A DNA stretch of 64,000 nucleotides from an uncultured Bacteroidota bacterium. GTDB lineage: Bacteria; Bacteroidota; Bacteroidia; Chitinophagales; LD1. The DNA is taken from NCBI GenBank assembly GCA_937894725.1, contig CALAYL010000005.1:1-64000 (forward strand), read 5' to 3'. Shown piece by piece: positions 16,633 through 24,847 of the stretch. The position numbers and the translations under genes are program-made. The notes beneath the pieces were generated by a model, which saw only the letters and a list, made by a program, of their open reading frames with translations, made no database searches and had not been told where the DNA came from. Positions within the stretch are counted from its first letter, which is position 1, and every line of letters starts with the position of its first letter.

Positions 16633-17499
16633 TTAAAAAGCAATTTTGGTTAACAATTTGATAAAAAGAAAAACACTAAGTATTTCTCCGACACAAATGT
16701 ATAGTAAAAAGTGATACACACTTTTATACAATAGATTTATCATTGTGGATAACCCCTTGAATACAAAATAAAGTAAGCCTACAATAAGAATAGCGATTAG
16801 ATAAACTGTTAGCGAATCGCTATTAATTTTTGATTGCACTGATAAAAACACAATAGCAGGAAATGCAGCCACACCAACGATTTGAATGGTTTGAAAAAAA
16901 TAAAACAAATATGATGCAGTCGTCTCTTGCTCGTCAAATACAATCCCTAAAATTCGCATAAAAAAGACTTTTAGCATTATGAAAAATGTGAATAAAAAAG
17001 CTATCGAAAAGGCTGTAATGACCGTGCTAAGCGCATTTAAGGCAAAAACAAACGTGATTAAAATAGCTGAATTTATAATCGCAAACAGAATTAAAAGGAT
17101 GTCGAAGAGCGATAAACTTATTCCTTTTGTCCTACCAAATTGTTGTAAAGAGGTAGCTTCAAAAAGCTGTGATATAAACTGCTGAAAGTCTTTGCTGTAA
17201 AGCATCTTGATAAAGAAGAACAATACAATACTCACCAATATCCAGTAGAAAATCCACTTCCTCGGATTCACACTTTTAAAAAACTCCACACTAGTTTTAT
17301 ATATCACATTGTCTTGTGTAAATAGATAAGATGTTTGCTTTGCAAGTGTATCTGATTTTCGAAAAAAACTAGTATCTAATACTACCACTGGTAAGCTATC
17401 TTCTTCGAGCACGACTTGCGTACTATCGCTCCAAAGTGTTTGTGAATAGGTGATTTGACCATATCCTATCAGTAACAAAAAGATGAAACTCAATCGCAT
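16633..17499 (-). CDS. DUF4271 integral membrane protein
   Basis: A 288-residue membrane protein. A probable signal peptide (1-20) and a hydrophilic stretch to about residue 80 are followed by about six or seven hydrophobic helices to the C-terminus. The order DUF4271 then hemD is widely conserved in Bacteroidota. The biochemical function is unknown; the constant link to hemD only suggests a role around heme synthesis or envelope biology. It starts 6 bases after the BamA-like gene stop, and the H1-like start follows its stop by 2 bases, so these genes form one operon. Confidence 0.8.
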   Translation of the reverse strand: MRLSFIFLLLIGYGQITYSQTLWSDSTQVVLEEDSLPVVVLDTSFFRKSDTLAKQTSYLFTQDNVIYKTSVEFFKSVNPRKWIFYWILVSIVLFFFIKMLYSKDFQQFISQLFEATSLQQFGRTKGISLSLFDILLILFAIINSAILITFVFALNALSTVITAFSIAFLFTFFIMLKVFFMRILGIVFDEQETTASYLFYFFQTIQIVGVAAFPAIVFLSVQSKINSDSLTVYLIAILIVGLLYFVFKGLSTMINLLYKSVYHFLLYICVGEILSVFLFIKLLTKIAF

Positions 17500-17505
17500 A
17501 GTTGA

Positions 17506-19266
17506 TTAAAAATAATTAATGTATCCAAAGTGAATTTTTGCATTTCGAAAAGTAATTTTTTCATCTTGTTGTCTGCCCATTGCATAGTTAAGTGCAAACA
17601 TACCAATTCTTGTTTCAATCGTAGTGCCTGCTCCAAAACCAAATGGAAAATCAAACGGACGTTGTTGAAAATTTCTATATTCTTTGACTAAACTTCCGTT
17701 GAAAAACAAAAAGAAGAACGCATTTTTAGATAATAAAAATCGATACTCAAGATTTGCAAAGCCATAGTAGGGGGTGAGTATAGAGCGATCATCAAATCCT
17801 CTGAGCGAGTTGAGCCCACCGATTCTATATAGCTCATTGTCAGTGATTCTCTTATTGTATAGATACTTCGCTTCAAAGTATGTTCTTATAGTATTACGAT
17901 TGTTTATTTGCCAATACTTATCTACCATCAGCGACAATTCAAAAATAAAGGATTTGAGCTTTACAGAATCATAAAGCCTTTCAAATGTAGTTTGACTTTG
18001 CTCATCATAAAGCGAAGCGATATTATTGCTTTTTTTAATCTCCTTCACACCAAACGAGCCCCCAAAACGAAGTGTATATCCAGCCGTAGGATTGAATCTA
18101 TAATTGAGGTGTTGTAAAAATAATTCTAGTGCAAATTGGTTGGACGTAACATCAATATTGGGTGGTAATTTCCTATTGAATTTAATATAGTTAGTATCTG
18201 TGTTTAATATAATCGTACTGCGATTTCGATAAGAAGCCTTCACCACATCAGGGCCTTGTAGCTGATACTGTATGCCATAATCGCCTCCTATGTTTAAAAA
18301 TGAGGTATCTACTTTATGTAAATCAAATGAAGCATTGATCCCTATGGGTAGCCCTATCAAATACGGATACACAATCTGCACTTCGAGTGTCTGCGTCTTG
18401 GGTTGGAGTTTTTGCCATTTCAATCTAAACTCCTCTCCTAATCCAAATGGGCTTACAAGATGCAGCATGATATCTGCCGTAATCAAAACTTTCTGGTTTG
18501 AGCTGCCGGGCAGTAACCCTATCAATAAATCAAACTGATTTGCCTTTCTATCTTTAATATAAATTTGGGGTATCGCTTTCGATGTTTCAAATACAACATC
18601 TGATGATCTCACCGCCTCTACAAATGGCAAAAGCCTAAGTCGTCCATCTATCTTACGAAAGGTAGATTCGCTGTAACTCTTTCCTGGCTTAATTCCTAGA
18701 TAGTTGCGCAAAAAAATCTTTTTGACTCTGGTCTTAGTCTCTATCCTTAAACTATCCCAATGTAACAGCTCATTTTTTTCTACCATGATAGCCGCAGTGA
18801 GTGGTAGCTTATTTGAAAAACTATCCAACCTAACTTCAGCAAATGGATAGCCTGAATTTTCGTATTGCTGTACAACATATTTTTTGATTTGCTCCACTTT
18901 TTTCATGCTCAACTCCTTGTTCAAATTAGACTTGAGTAGCGATACTTTTGAAAGTTCATTTTTATCCAGATTACTGCTTACTAGTTGTACCGATTTCAAA
19001 ATCTCTCCTACATACAATCGAACATAAAATGTATCTTTTATAAAAAAAGATGTATCAATAGAACTTCCCAAATAGCCAGCATCATCCAGTTTCTTTTTTA
19101 TCAATTGCAGCGACACGCGTGTATCTAAACTATCTACTATGACTTTCGGCAGACCCAGCGCAGGCATATTTCCTGTATCCACTCTACTATATTGAATAGG
19201 CCAAATAGTTTGACCCAACAAAAACGTACTGCACATGACCAAAAAAATAAAAATTCCTTTTCGCAT
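17506..19266 (-). CDS. Omp85/BamA-TamA-like outer-membrane assembly protein
   Basis: The signal peptide is about 1-19. Residues 50-240 form about two POTRA-like modules (for example KYVVQQYENSGYPFAEVRLD). The C-terminal ~340 residues form a beta barrel of the D15 surface-antigen type, with RIGGLNSLRGFDDRSI near 482, which matches the conserved lid-loop RGF motif, and a final aromatic strand ending INYF. At 586 residues with few POTRA domains it is closer to TamA or an accessory Omp85 than to the essential BamA. It is the first gene of the DUF4271-hemD operon. Confidence 0.85.
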   Translation of the reverse strand: MRKGIFIFLVMCSTFLLGQTIWPIQYSRVDTGNMPALGLPKVIVDSLDTRVSLQLIKKKLDDAGYLGSSIDTSFFIKDTFYVRLYVGEILKSVQLVSSNLDKNELSKVSLLKSNLNKELSMKKVEQIKKYVVQQYENSGYPFAEVRLDSFSNKLPLTAAIMVEKNELLHWDSLRIETKTRVKKIFLRNYLGIKPGKSYSESTFRKIDGRLRLLPFVEAVRSSDVVFETSKAIPQIYIKDRKANQFDLLIGLLPGSSNQKVLITADIMLHLVSPFGLGEEFRLKWQKLQPKTQTLEVQIVYPYLIGLPIGINASFDLHKVDTSFLNIGGDYGIQYQLQGPDVVKASYRNRSTIILNTDTNYIKFNRKLPPNIDVTSNQFALELFLQHLNYRFNPTAGYTLRFGGSFGVKEIKKSNNIASLYDEQSQTTFERLYDSVKLKSFIFELSLMVDKYWQINNRNTIRTYFEAKYLYNKRITDNELYRIGGLNSLRGFDDRSILTPYYGFANLEYRFLLSKNAFFFLFFNGSLVKEYRNFQQRPFDFPFGFGAGTTIETRIGMFALNYAMGRQQDEKITFRNAKIHFGYINYF

Positions 19267-19374
19267 AATTTAATGAGGCGTATCAATAGATGCCTCCCTT
19301 GTTTTTCTTAACATAAAGATATTCTATCTTTTGACGACAAAAAGATAAAGAACGCTGAAAAATCAGATATTTGT

Positions 19375-20496
19375 ATGATGGCGGGTATCTATATACATAT
19401 TCCTTTTTGCAAACAGGCCTGCAACTATTGCAATTTTTATTTTGTAACCTCCGTTAATAACAAGGAAAGTTTTGTTACCCATCTTTTAAAAGAGATTGAA
19501 TTGCAAAAAAACTATCTCGAAAATCAAACGATTCAGACTATTTATTTTGGAGGAGGTACTCCATCTATATTAACCTATGATGATTTTCAAAAAATTTTTG
19601 ATCAACTTTATCTACATTTCAAGATCGACCTCAAAGAATGTACAGTAGAGTGCAATCCAGATGACCTAACAGATGAAAAAATAACCGTCTTGAAATCGCT
19701 ACAATCTAGTGCTATAAACAGACTTAGCATTGGTGTGCAATCTTTTTTTGATGAAGATTTAAGATTTATGCAGCGCGCTCACAATGCAGCCGAAGCTGAA
19801 CTTTGTATCCAAAAATCGCTGGATGCTGGCTTTCATAACTTAACTATTGATTTGATCTATGGCACCCCTACGCTCTCACATGAACGTTGGTTGCAAAACT
19901 TAACAAAGGTAACGAACTTTGGCATACAGCACCTGTCGAGCTATGCGCTCACAGTAGAGCAAAAAACAAAATTGCATCGAGCTATCAAAGATAAAAAGCT
20001 AGCAAAAGTAGAAGACGCACACAGTGCTGCACAGTTTGATTTATTGCTTGATTGGGCAAAGAAAAATGATTTTGAACAGTATGAAATATCCAATTTTGCG
20101 AAGCAACAAAACTATGCCGTGCACAACACTAGCTACTGGCAAGGTACGCCTTATTTAGGTCTTGGCCCATCGGCACATTCGTTTGATGGACATAGCCGAC
20201 ATTGGAACGTAGCTAATCTTTTTAATTACCAAAAGTCAATAGCGCAAAATATACTCCCTATTACGAAAGAAATATTGAGCACTGCCGAAAAAACCAATGA
20301 ATACCTGATGACCTCGCTACGCACGATGTGGGGCTGCGATTTGAAAAAAATAAATCATCCTCAGCTTGTACAGGTTCAATCCGCATTGGCGGAAATAAAT
20401 CCTGAGTTTTATGTCAAAAAAAATGAAATAATTGTATTGACAGATGCAGGAAAACATTTTGCTGACTATATTGCGTCCACGCTTTTTGTAGAATAA
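19375..20496 (+). CDS. hemW: HemW-like radical SAM protein (coproporphyrinogen oxidase family)
   Basis: A radical-SAM protein of the HemN/HemW family. HemW members are thought to act in heme trafficking or insertion rather than as coproporphyrinogen dehydrogenase. The 4Fe-4S motif C12-x3-C16-x2-C19 sits in IPFCKQACNYCNFYF. GGGTPSIL (SAM binding) is near residue 61, and the HemN C-terminal domain covers about 290-370. The 373-residue length matches HemW; true HemN is about 450. Two adjacent ATG codons (19375, 19378) could start it. It diverges from the BamA-like gene. Confidence 0.88.
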   Translation: MMAGIYIHIPFCKQACNYCNFYFVTSVNNKESFVTHLLKEIELQKNYLENQTIQTIYFGGGTPSILTYDDFQKIFDQLYLHFKIDLKECTVECNPDDLTDEKITVLKSLQSSAINRLSIGVQSFFDEDLRFMQRAHNAAEAELCIQKSLDAGFHNLTIDLIYGTPTLSHERWLQNLTKVTNFGIQHLSSYALTVEQKTKLHRAIKDKKLAKVEDAHSAAQFDLLLDWAKKNDFEQYEISNFAKQQNYAVHNTSYWQGTPYLGLGPSAHSFDGHSRHWNVANLFNYQKSIAQNILPITKEILSTAEKTNEYLMTSLRTMWGCDLKKINHPQLVQVQSALAEINPEFYVKKNEIIVLTDAGKHFADYIASTLFVE

Positions 20497-20508
20497 ACAC
20501 ACACACCC

Positions 20509-21750
20509 ATGGCTATCGTAAAACCATTTAAGGCAGTTCGCCCTACTCCATCACTCGCTCACAAAGTAGCGTCATTGCCCTATGATGTGATGAACACCGA
20601 AGAGGCAAAAGAAATGGCAAAAGGGAATCCTTATTCGTTTCTTCATGTGAGCAGAGCAGAGATCGACCTTGCCGAAAACATAGATATTCATAGCCCTGAG
20701 GTTTATGCAAAAGCAAGGCAAAATTTTGACACGCTTATAGCTGAAAATACCTTAGTACAAGATGCAACTCCATGCTACTATGTGTATGCGCTCACTATGC
20801 AAGGCAGAGTACAAAACGGTTTGGTGGCTTGCTCTTCGATAGATGACTACTTCAATGATGTGATTAAAAAACATGAATTTACTCGTCCCGAAAAAGAGCT
20901 AGACCGCATCGAACACATGCGCGCTGTAGAGGCGCATGTAGGTCCTATCTTTTTGACTTATCCATCGCATCACAAAATTGACAATTTGATAGCTGCGGCA
21001 AAAACGCAAACTCCAGTCTATGATTTTGTGGCAGAAGATGGAATCAAGCATCAAGTTTGGGTGATAGACAATACGAATACTGTGGCTGAAATCGAAACGA
21101 TATTTAACCATGAAGTAGTAGCAACCTACATAGCTGATGGTCACCACCGCACGGCCTCTGCTGCCAAGGTAGGCATGGAGCTTCGCACTGTATCTGGCGA
21201 TACTACTGCTTCGTACAATTATTTTCTGTCTGTGCTATTTTCAAATCATGAGTTGGCTATCATGGATTATAACAGATTGGTCAAAGATTTGAATGGCAAA
21301 AGTGTTGCCGATTTTATGTCTGCATTATCTGCTATGTTTACCATTGAAAAAATCTCGTTTGACGATGCCAAACCTTCAAAGGCAAATCATTTTGGTATGT
21401 ATATAGCTGGCGAATGGTATAGACTCATAGCTAAAAATAGTATCCTCAAAACAGACCCAATCGGGATCTTAGATGTGAGTTTATTGCAAGATAACGTACT
21501 CTCACCACTACTCCATATTACAGACCCTCGTACTAGCGATAGAATCGACTTTGTGGGAGGCATAAGAGGTTTGGCAGGACTACAAAGGCGAGTAGATAGT
21601 GGTGAAATGGCGGTGGCCTTTGCACTCTATCCTGTGTCGATAGCGCAGTTGATTTCGATAGCTGACTCGGGCAATGTGATGCCCCCTAAGTCCACTTGGT
21701 TTGAGCCAAAATTAAGAGACGGATTGTTTAGTCATTTATTTAGAAGCTAA
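20509..21750 (+). CDS. DUF1015 family protein
   Basis: A 413-residue cytoplasmic protein of the DUF1015 family, with typical segments SLPYDVMNTEEAKEMAKGNP, ADGHHRTASAAK near residue 209 and DRIDFVGGIRGLAGL near 343. Its biochemical role is not established. In other Bacteroidota it often lies near serine and phosphoglycerate-dehydrogenase genes, but here it follows hemW by 12 bases and is probably co-transcribed with it. The first residues, MAIVKPFKAVRP, match the family start, so the start is secure. Confidence 0.85.
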   Translation: MAIVKPFKAVRPTPSLAHKVASLPYDVMNTEEAKEMAKGNPYSFLHVSRAEIDLAENIDIHSPEVYAKARQNFDTLIAENTLVQDATPCYYVYALTMQGRVQNGLVACSSIDDYFNDVIKKHEFTRPEKELDRIEHMRAVEAHVGPIFLTYPSHHKIDNLIAAAKTQTPVYDFVAEDGIKHQVWVIDNTNTVAEIETIFNHEVVATYIADGHHRTASAAKVGMELRTVSGDTTASYNYFLSVLFSNHELAIMDYNRLVKDLNGKSVADFMSALSAMFTIEKISFDDAKPSKANHFGMYIAGEWYRLIAKNSILKTDPIGILDVSLLQDNVLSPLLHITDPRTSDRIDFVGGIRGLAGLQRRVDSGEMAVAFALYPVSIAQLISIADSGNVMPPKSTWFEPKLRDGLFSHLFRS

Positions 21751-21828
21751 ATAGGAGAATTTTCGAGCTTGGTGCATGGTGAAATGTATCGTAATTCTTG
21801 TATTAATCCAACCAAAAAAATCCGCAAG

Positions 21829-21836
21829 TAATTTTG
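21829..21836 (+). promoter_or_regulatory. Candidate -7 box for the DUF262 gene
   Basis: TAATTTTG matches TAnnTTTG exactly, in the 177-base gap before the DUF262 gene and 91 bases upstream of its ATG. There is no convincing -33 element. The rest of this gap shows nothing else. Confidence 0.3.
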
Positions 21837-21927
21837 GAATGTAGAAACATGGGGTATTTTTAGATGGTGGGCACTCAATGAAGGACCATAACACTAATAA
21901 TAAGACTTCTAAAATCACAATAAATAG

Positions 21928-23712
21928 ATGCAAAAATACGCAGTAAACCAACACTTAATTGAGACACTTTTAGCTTGGGTAAACTCAGGAGAAATAGCAA
22001 TTCCAGAAATTCAAAGACCGTTCGTTTGGGACAGTTCAAAAGTTCGTGACTTAATGGACAGCTTGTATCAAGGTTATCCAATCGGTTACGTTATCGCTTG
22101 GAGAAATCCAAATGTTCGACTGAAAGACGGCAGTTTAAGTGAAGGCAAAAAAATCCTCATTGACGGACAGCAACGTGTAACAGCTTTGACGGCTGCAATT
22201 CTTGGACAATACATAATCAACAAAACATACGAAAGGGTAAAAATCAAAATTGCGTTTCACCCGCTTGACGAGCGGTTTGAAGTTCAAAACCCTGCAATCC
22301 TCAAAGACAAAACTTGGCTTCACGACATTGCCGAAGCAATCAACGGAGACCTATTTGAAATAGCTGAAAAATATTTTGAACTCAACCCAGACGTTGACAA
22401 AAAGCAAGTTCGAAACGCATTTTCAACTTTGGTAAACATTCCAAAAAAGCAAATCGGACTAATTGAACTTGCACCTGACTTAGACATTGAAACTGTTACG
22501 GAAATTTTTATTCGTATCAATTCAAAAGGCGTTGTTTTAAGTCAAGCGGATTTTGCAATGAGCAAAATCGCATCTAACACTGAATACAACGGAAATGAAT
22601 TACGTAAAGCAATTGATTACTTCTGTCATTTGTGCATTGCACCAGGGTTTTACAAGCACATCGTTGACAACGATAAAGATTTTGCAAAGACGGACTACTT
22701 CCAAAAACTTCAATGGCTCAAAACTGAAAATGAAGATTTATACGACCCTGACTACAACGACTTAATTCGTGTAGCGTTTACTTCACAGTTCAACAGAGGA
22801 CGACTCTCTGATTTAGTAAGTTTACTTTCAGGAAGGAATTTTGAAACTCGAACTTACGAAGATTCAATCGCTGAACAATCTTTTGCTACCTTAAAAATGG
22901 GAGTAAATAGTTTCATAAATGAAACAAATTTCAAACGATTTTTGATGATTGTTAAATCCGCAGGATTTATTTCGCCAAAACTTATCCGCTCACAAAATGC
23001 AATCAATTTCGCATACATTATTTATCTCAAATTAAAAGATTTGGGCGTTAATTCGGTTGCAATTGAAAGCTACGTCAGACGTTGGCTAGTCTATTCCATC
23101 TTGACAGGTCGGTATTCAGGTTCTCCTGAAAGTGCGTTTGACTTTGACATAAAACAGATTTCTGTAAAACCGTTTGACGAGTATCTCAAAGAAAAAGAGG
23201 ACGGAGAATTATCAGACGCATTTTGGAACGCTTCATTACCACAGAGTTTAGACACTTCCGTTGCAAGCAGTCCATACTTCCACGTTTTCTTGGCTTCACA
23301 AGTTAAAGCCAACGACAGAGGATTTTTATCAAAAGATGTTTTAGTAAGCGACTTAATTTCGCTTCGTGGAGACATTCACCACTTGTTTCCAAAGGACTAT
23401 TTGAAAAAGAACGGACTGGACAGAAGCAAATACAATCAAATCGCCAACTACGTTTATATGCAGTCGGAGATAAACATTAAGGTTGGCAACAAACCACCAA
23501 AGGACTACTTTGAAGTTGTAAAATCACAAATGCTAAACGGCAACCAACAAGTAAGCGGACTTTCAAACGAGCAACAACTTTTGGACAACTTGAAAATGAA
23601 TTGTGTGCCGACAGAAATTCAGCAAATGAGCATTGACGATTACAATGACTTTTTGACTTTAAGACGAAAACTCATAGCGACAAAAATCAAAGAGTATTAC
23701 CACTCACTGTAA
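21928..23712 (+). CDS. DUF262/HNH (GmrSD-like) probable defence endonuclease
   Basis: The N-terminal DUF262 domain (ParB/Srx-like fold) shows IPEIQRPFVW at 25-34, ILIDGQQRVTAL at 76-87 and IRINSKGVVLSQADF near 192. In GmrS this DGQQR site binds and hydrolyses NTP. The C-terminal part has an HNH/DUF1524-like nuclease site around RGDIHHLFPKDYL (about 480-492) with N at QSEINIKVGNKP. The fused layout resembles single-chain GmrSD enzymes that restrict phage DNA carrying modified cytosines. It stands alone, with no methyltransferase nearby, and uses GAC for Asp far more than neighbouring genes. That points to horizontal acquisition. 594 residues. Confidence 0.85.
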   Translation: MQKYAVNQHLIETLLAWVNSGEIAIPEIQRPFVWDSSKVRDLMDSLYQGYPIGYVIAWRNPNVRLKDGSLSEGKKILIDGQQRVTALTAAILGQYIINKTYERVKIKIAFHPLDERFEVQNPAILKDKTWLHDIAEAINGDLFEIAEKYFELNPDVDKKQVRNAFSTLVNIPKKQIGLIELAPDLDIETVTEIFIRINSKGVVLSQADFAMSKIASNTEYNGNELRKAIDYFCHLCIAPGFYKHIVDNDKDFAKTDYFQKLQWLKTENEDLYDPDYNDLIRVAFTSQFNRGRLSDLVSLLSGRNFETRTYEDSIAEQSFATLKMGVNSFINETNFKRFLMIVKSAGFISPKLIRSQNAINFAYIIYLKLKDLGVNSVAIESYVRRWLVYSILTGRYSGSPESAFDFDIKQISVKPFDEYLKEKEDGELSDAFWNASLPQSLDTSVASSPYFHVFLASQVKANDRGFLSKDVLVSDLISLRGDIHHLFPKDYLKKNGLDRSKYNQIANYVYMQSEINIKVGNKPPKDYFEVVKSQMLNGNQQVSGLSNEQQLLDNLKMNCVPTEIQQMSIDDYNDFLTLRRKLIATKIKEYYHSL

Positions 23713-23734
23713 TAAGGTAAAATGAACTAGCTCA

Positions 23735-23877
23735 CCACGGCAGCAAATTCTCAATCCTCAATTTTGCAATTCTTAATTGCATTAACTTGCTAATTCGCTA
23801 ATCTACAAATCAATCACCACAGCAGAAAATTCTTAATTGCATTCATAAACCAATTTACTAATCAACAAATCAATCTT
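23735..23877. repeat. Diverged two-copy intergenic repeat overlapping the HIT gene stop
   Basis: Two units with an 82-base period start CCACGGCAG (23735) and CCACAGCAG (23817). Both contain AAATTCT, AATTCTTAATTGCATT and a closing ACAAATCAATC. They share the AATTCTTAAT and GCTAAT...AAATCA blocks with the repeat at 1-182. The last unit ends over the TGA stop (23870-23872) of the HIT gene, as the other repeat does over the pheS stop. Confidence 0.75.
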
Positions 23878-24265
23878 CGATTTGCATTCGTATCATATCT
23901 GCTATCTGGCTTAATTCCTCTGCGCTAAGCGATAACTTAGGATCAGAAAAATTGATAGCCGACTGATGTAAAGGAATAAGGTGAATATGGGCATGGGGCA
24001 CCTCGAGTCCTACCACTGCCATGCCTATGCGGGTACAAGGCACCACTTTTTCAATAGCCCCCGCTATTTTACGAGCACACTGCATGAGTTCGATGTAAGT
24101 ATCTTGAGGTAAGTCGAAAATATAATCCACAGCCATTTTAGGAACTACTAGAGTATGTCCTTTTGACAATGGGTTGATGTCTAGAAAAGCAAAGCAGAGC
24201 TGATTTTCATAAACTTTGTAGCTAGGTATGGTACCGGCTATTATTTTTTCAAAAAGCGTACTCAT
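23870..24265 (-). CDS. HIT family nucleotide-binding hydrolase
   Basis: A Hint-branch histidine-triad protein that likely hydrolyses AMP-linked substrates such as adenosine phosphoramidates. The triad is H91-A-H93-I-H95 in VPHAHIHLIPL, and the family segments IPSYKVYENQLCFAFLDINP and GHTLVVPK are present. The 131-residue length is normal. Its ATG overlaps the greA stop by one base (TAATG), so it is translationally coupled to greA, a pairing frequent in Bacteroidota. Confidence 0.93.
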   Translation of the reverse strand: MSTLFEKIIAGTIPSYKVYENQLCFAFLDINPLSKGHTLVVPKMAVDYIFDLPQDTYIELMQCARKIAGAIEKVVPCTRIGMAVVGLEVPHAHIHLIPLHQSAINFSDPKLSLSAEELSQIADMIRMQIED

Positions 24266-24741
24266 TAGCTTAAGCTAATATTTAGCACTTCTAACTCCAT
24301 AGGTCCAGCAGGAGTCTGAGCTACGGCCACATCGCCTATTTCTTTGCCTACCAAAGCTCTGCCGATAGGTGAGGTAATAGAGATTTTACCCAATTTCACA
24401 TCTGCCTCTGCCTCGCTTACCAGCGTGAAAACTTGCTTCTTATTTAGCTTTCTATTTTGCACATCTACCTTCGTCAATATACCCACTTTAGATAAATCAA
24501 CTTTGGTTTCGTCCATAATACGAGCAGTAGCAAATTGGTTTTCGACAGCGGCTATCTTCGCTTCGAGCAATGCCAGCTCTTCGCGTGCTGCGTGATATTC
24601 GGCATTTTCAGATAAGTCGCCTTTTTCTCTAGCTTCTGCTATTGCTTTAGATACATTTGGCCTCTTTACGGTTTTCATTTCCTTTAGTTCACGCTCTAGG
24701 GCTTCGTAGCCATCCTTAGTCATATAGTGTATGTCTGACAT
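24265..24741 (-). CDS. greA: Transcription elongation factor GreA
   Basis: Rescues backtracked RNA polymerase by stimulating transcript cleavage. The N-terminal coiled coil (about 1-75) has GDLSENAEYHAAREE, whose acidic tip residues coordinate the catalytic Mg. The C-terminal FKBP-like domain contains ITSPIGRALVGKEIGD. The 158-residue length is standard. It is first in a two-gene unit with the HIT gene. Confidence 0.97.
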   Translation of the reverse strand: MSDIHYMTKDGYEALERELKEMKTVKRPNVSKAIAEAREKGDLSENAEYHAAREELALLEAKIAAVENQFATARIMDETKVDLSKVGILTKVDVQNRKLNKKQVFTLVSEAEADVKLGKISITSPIGRALVGKEIGDVAVAQTPAGPMELEVLNISLS

Positions 24742-24761
24742 TTGGTTAGATTTTTATGTTT

Positions 24762-24802
24762 AAAAAAAATACTAAAACGCCCCTAAAAAAGGGCGTTTTA
24801 GT
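24762..24802 (-). terminator. Rho-independent terminator after the PorV-OmpA gene
   Basis: A 12-bp perfect stem (ACTAAAACGCCC at 24771-24782, GGGCGTTTTAGT at 24791-24802) has an 8-base loop. On the minus strand it is followed by a T run (24769-24762). It lies between the PorV-OmpA gene end (24848) and the greA start (24741), oriented to end the former. Confidence 0.92.
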
Positions 24803-24847
24803 GTGATAATAAATTTAAGTTGTGATTAGGAGAGAGCCAAATATCGA

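Noticed and set aside
16286..16661. Plus-strand open frames rich in Cys/Phe/Ser and in Ala/Phe/Leu
   Set aside because: They are by-products of the repetitive Lys/Ala codons of the minus-strand H1-like ORF and have no independent support.
21751..21927. Possible small gene between DUF1015 and DUF262 genes
   Set aside because: Only antisense frames that run into the neighbours are open; nothing looks like a protein.
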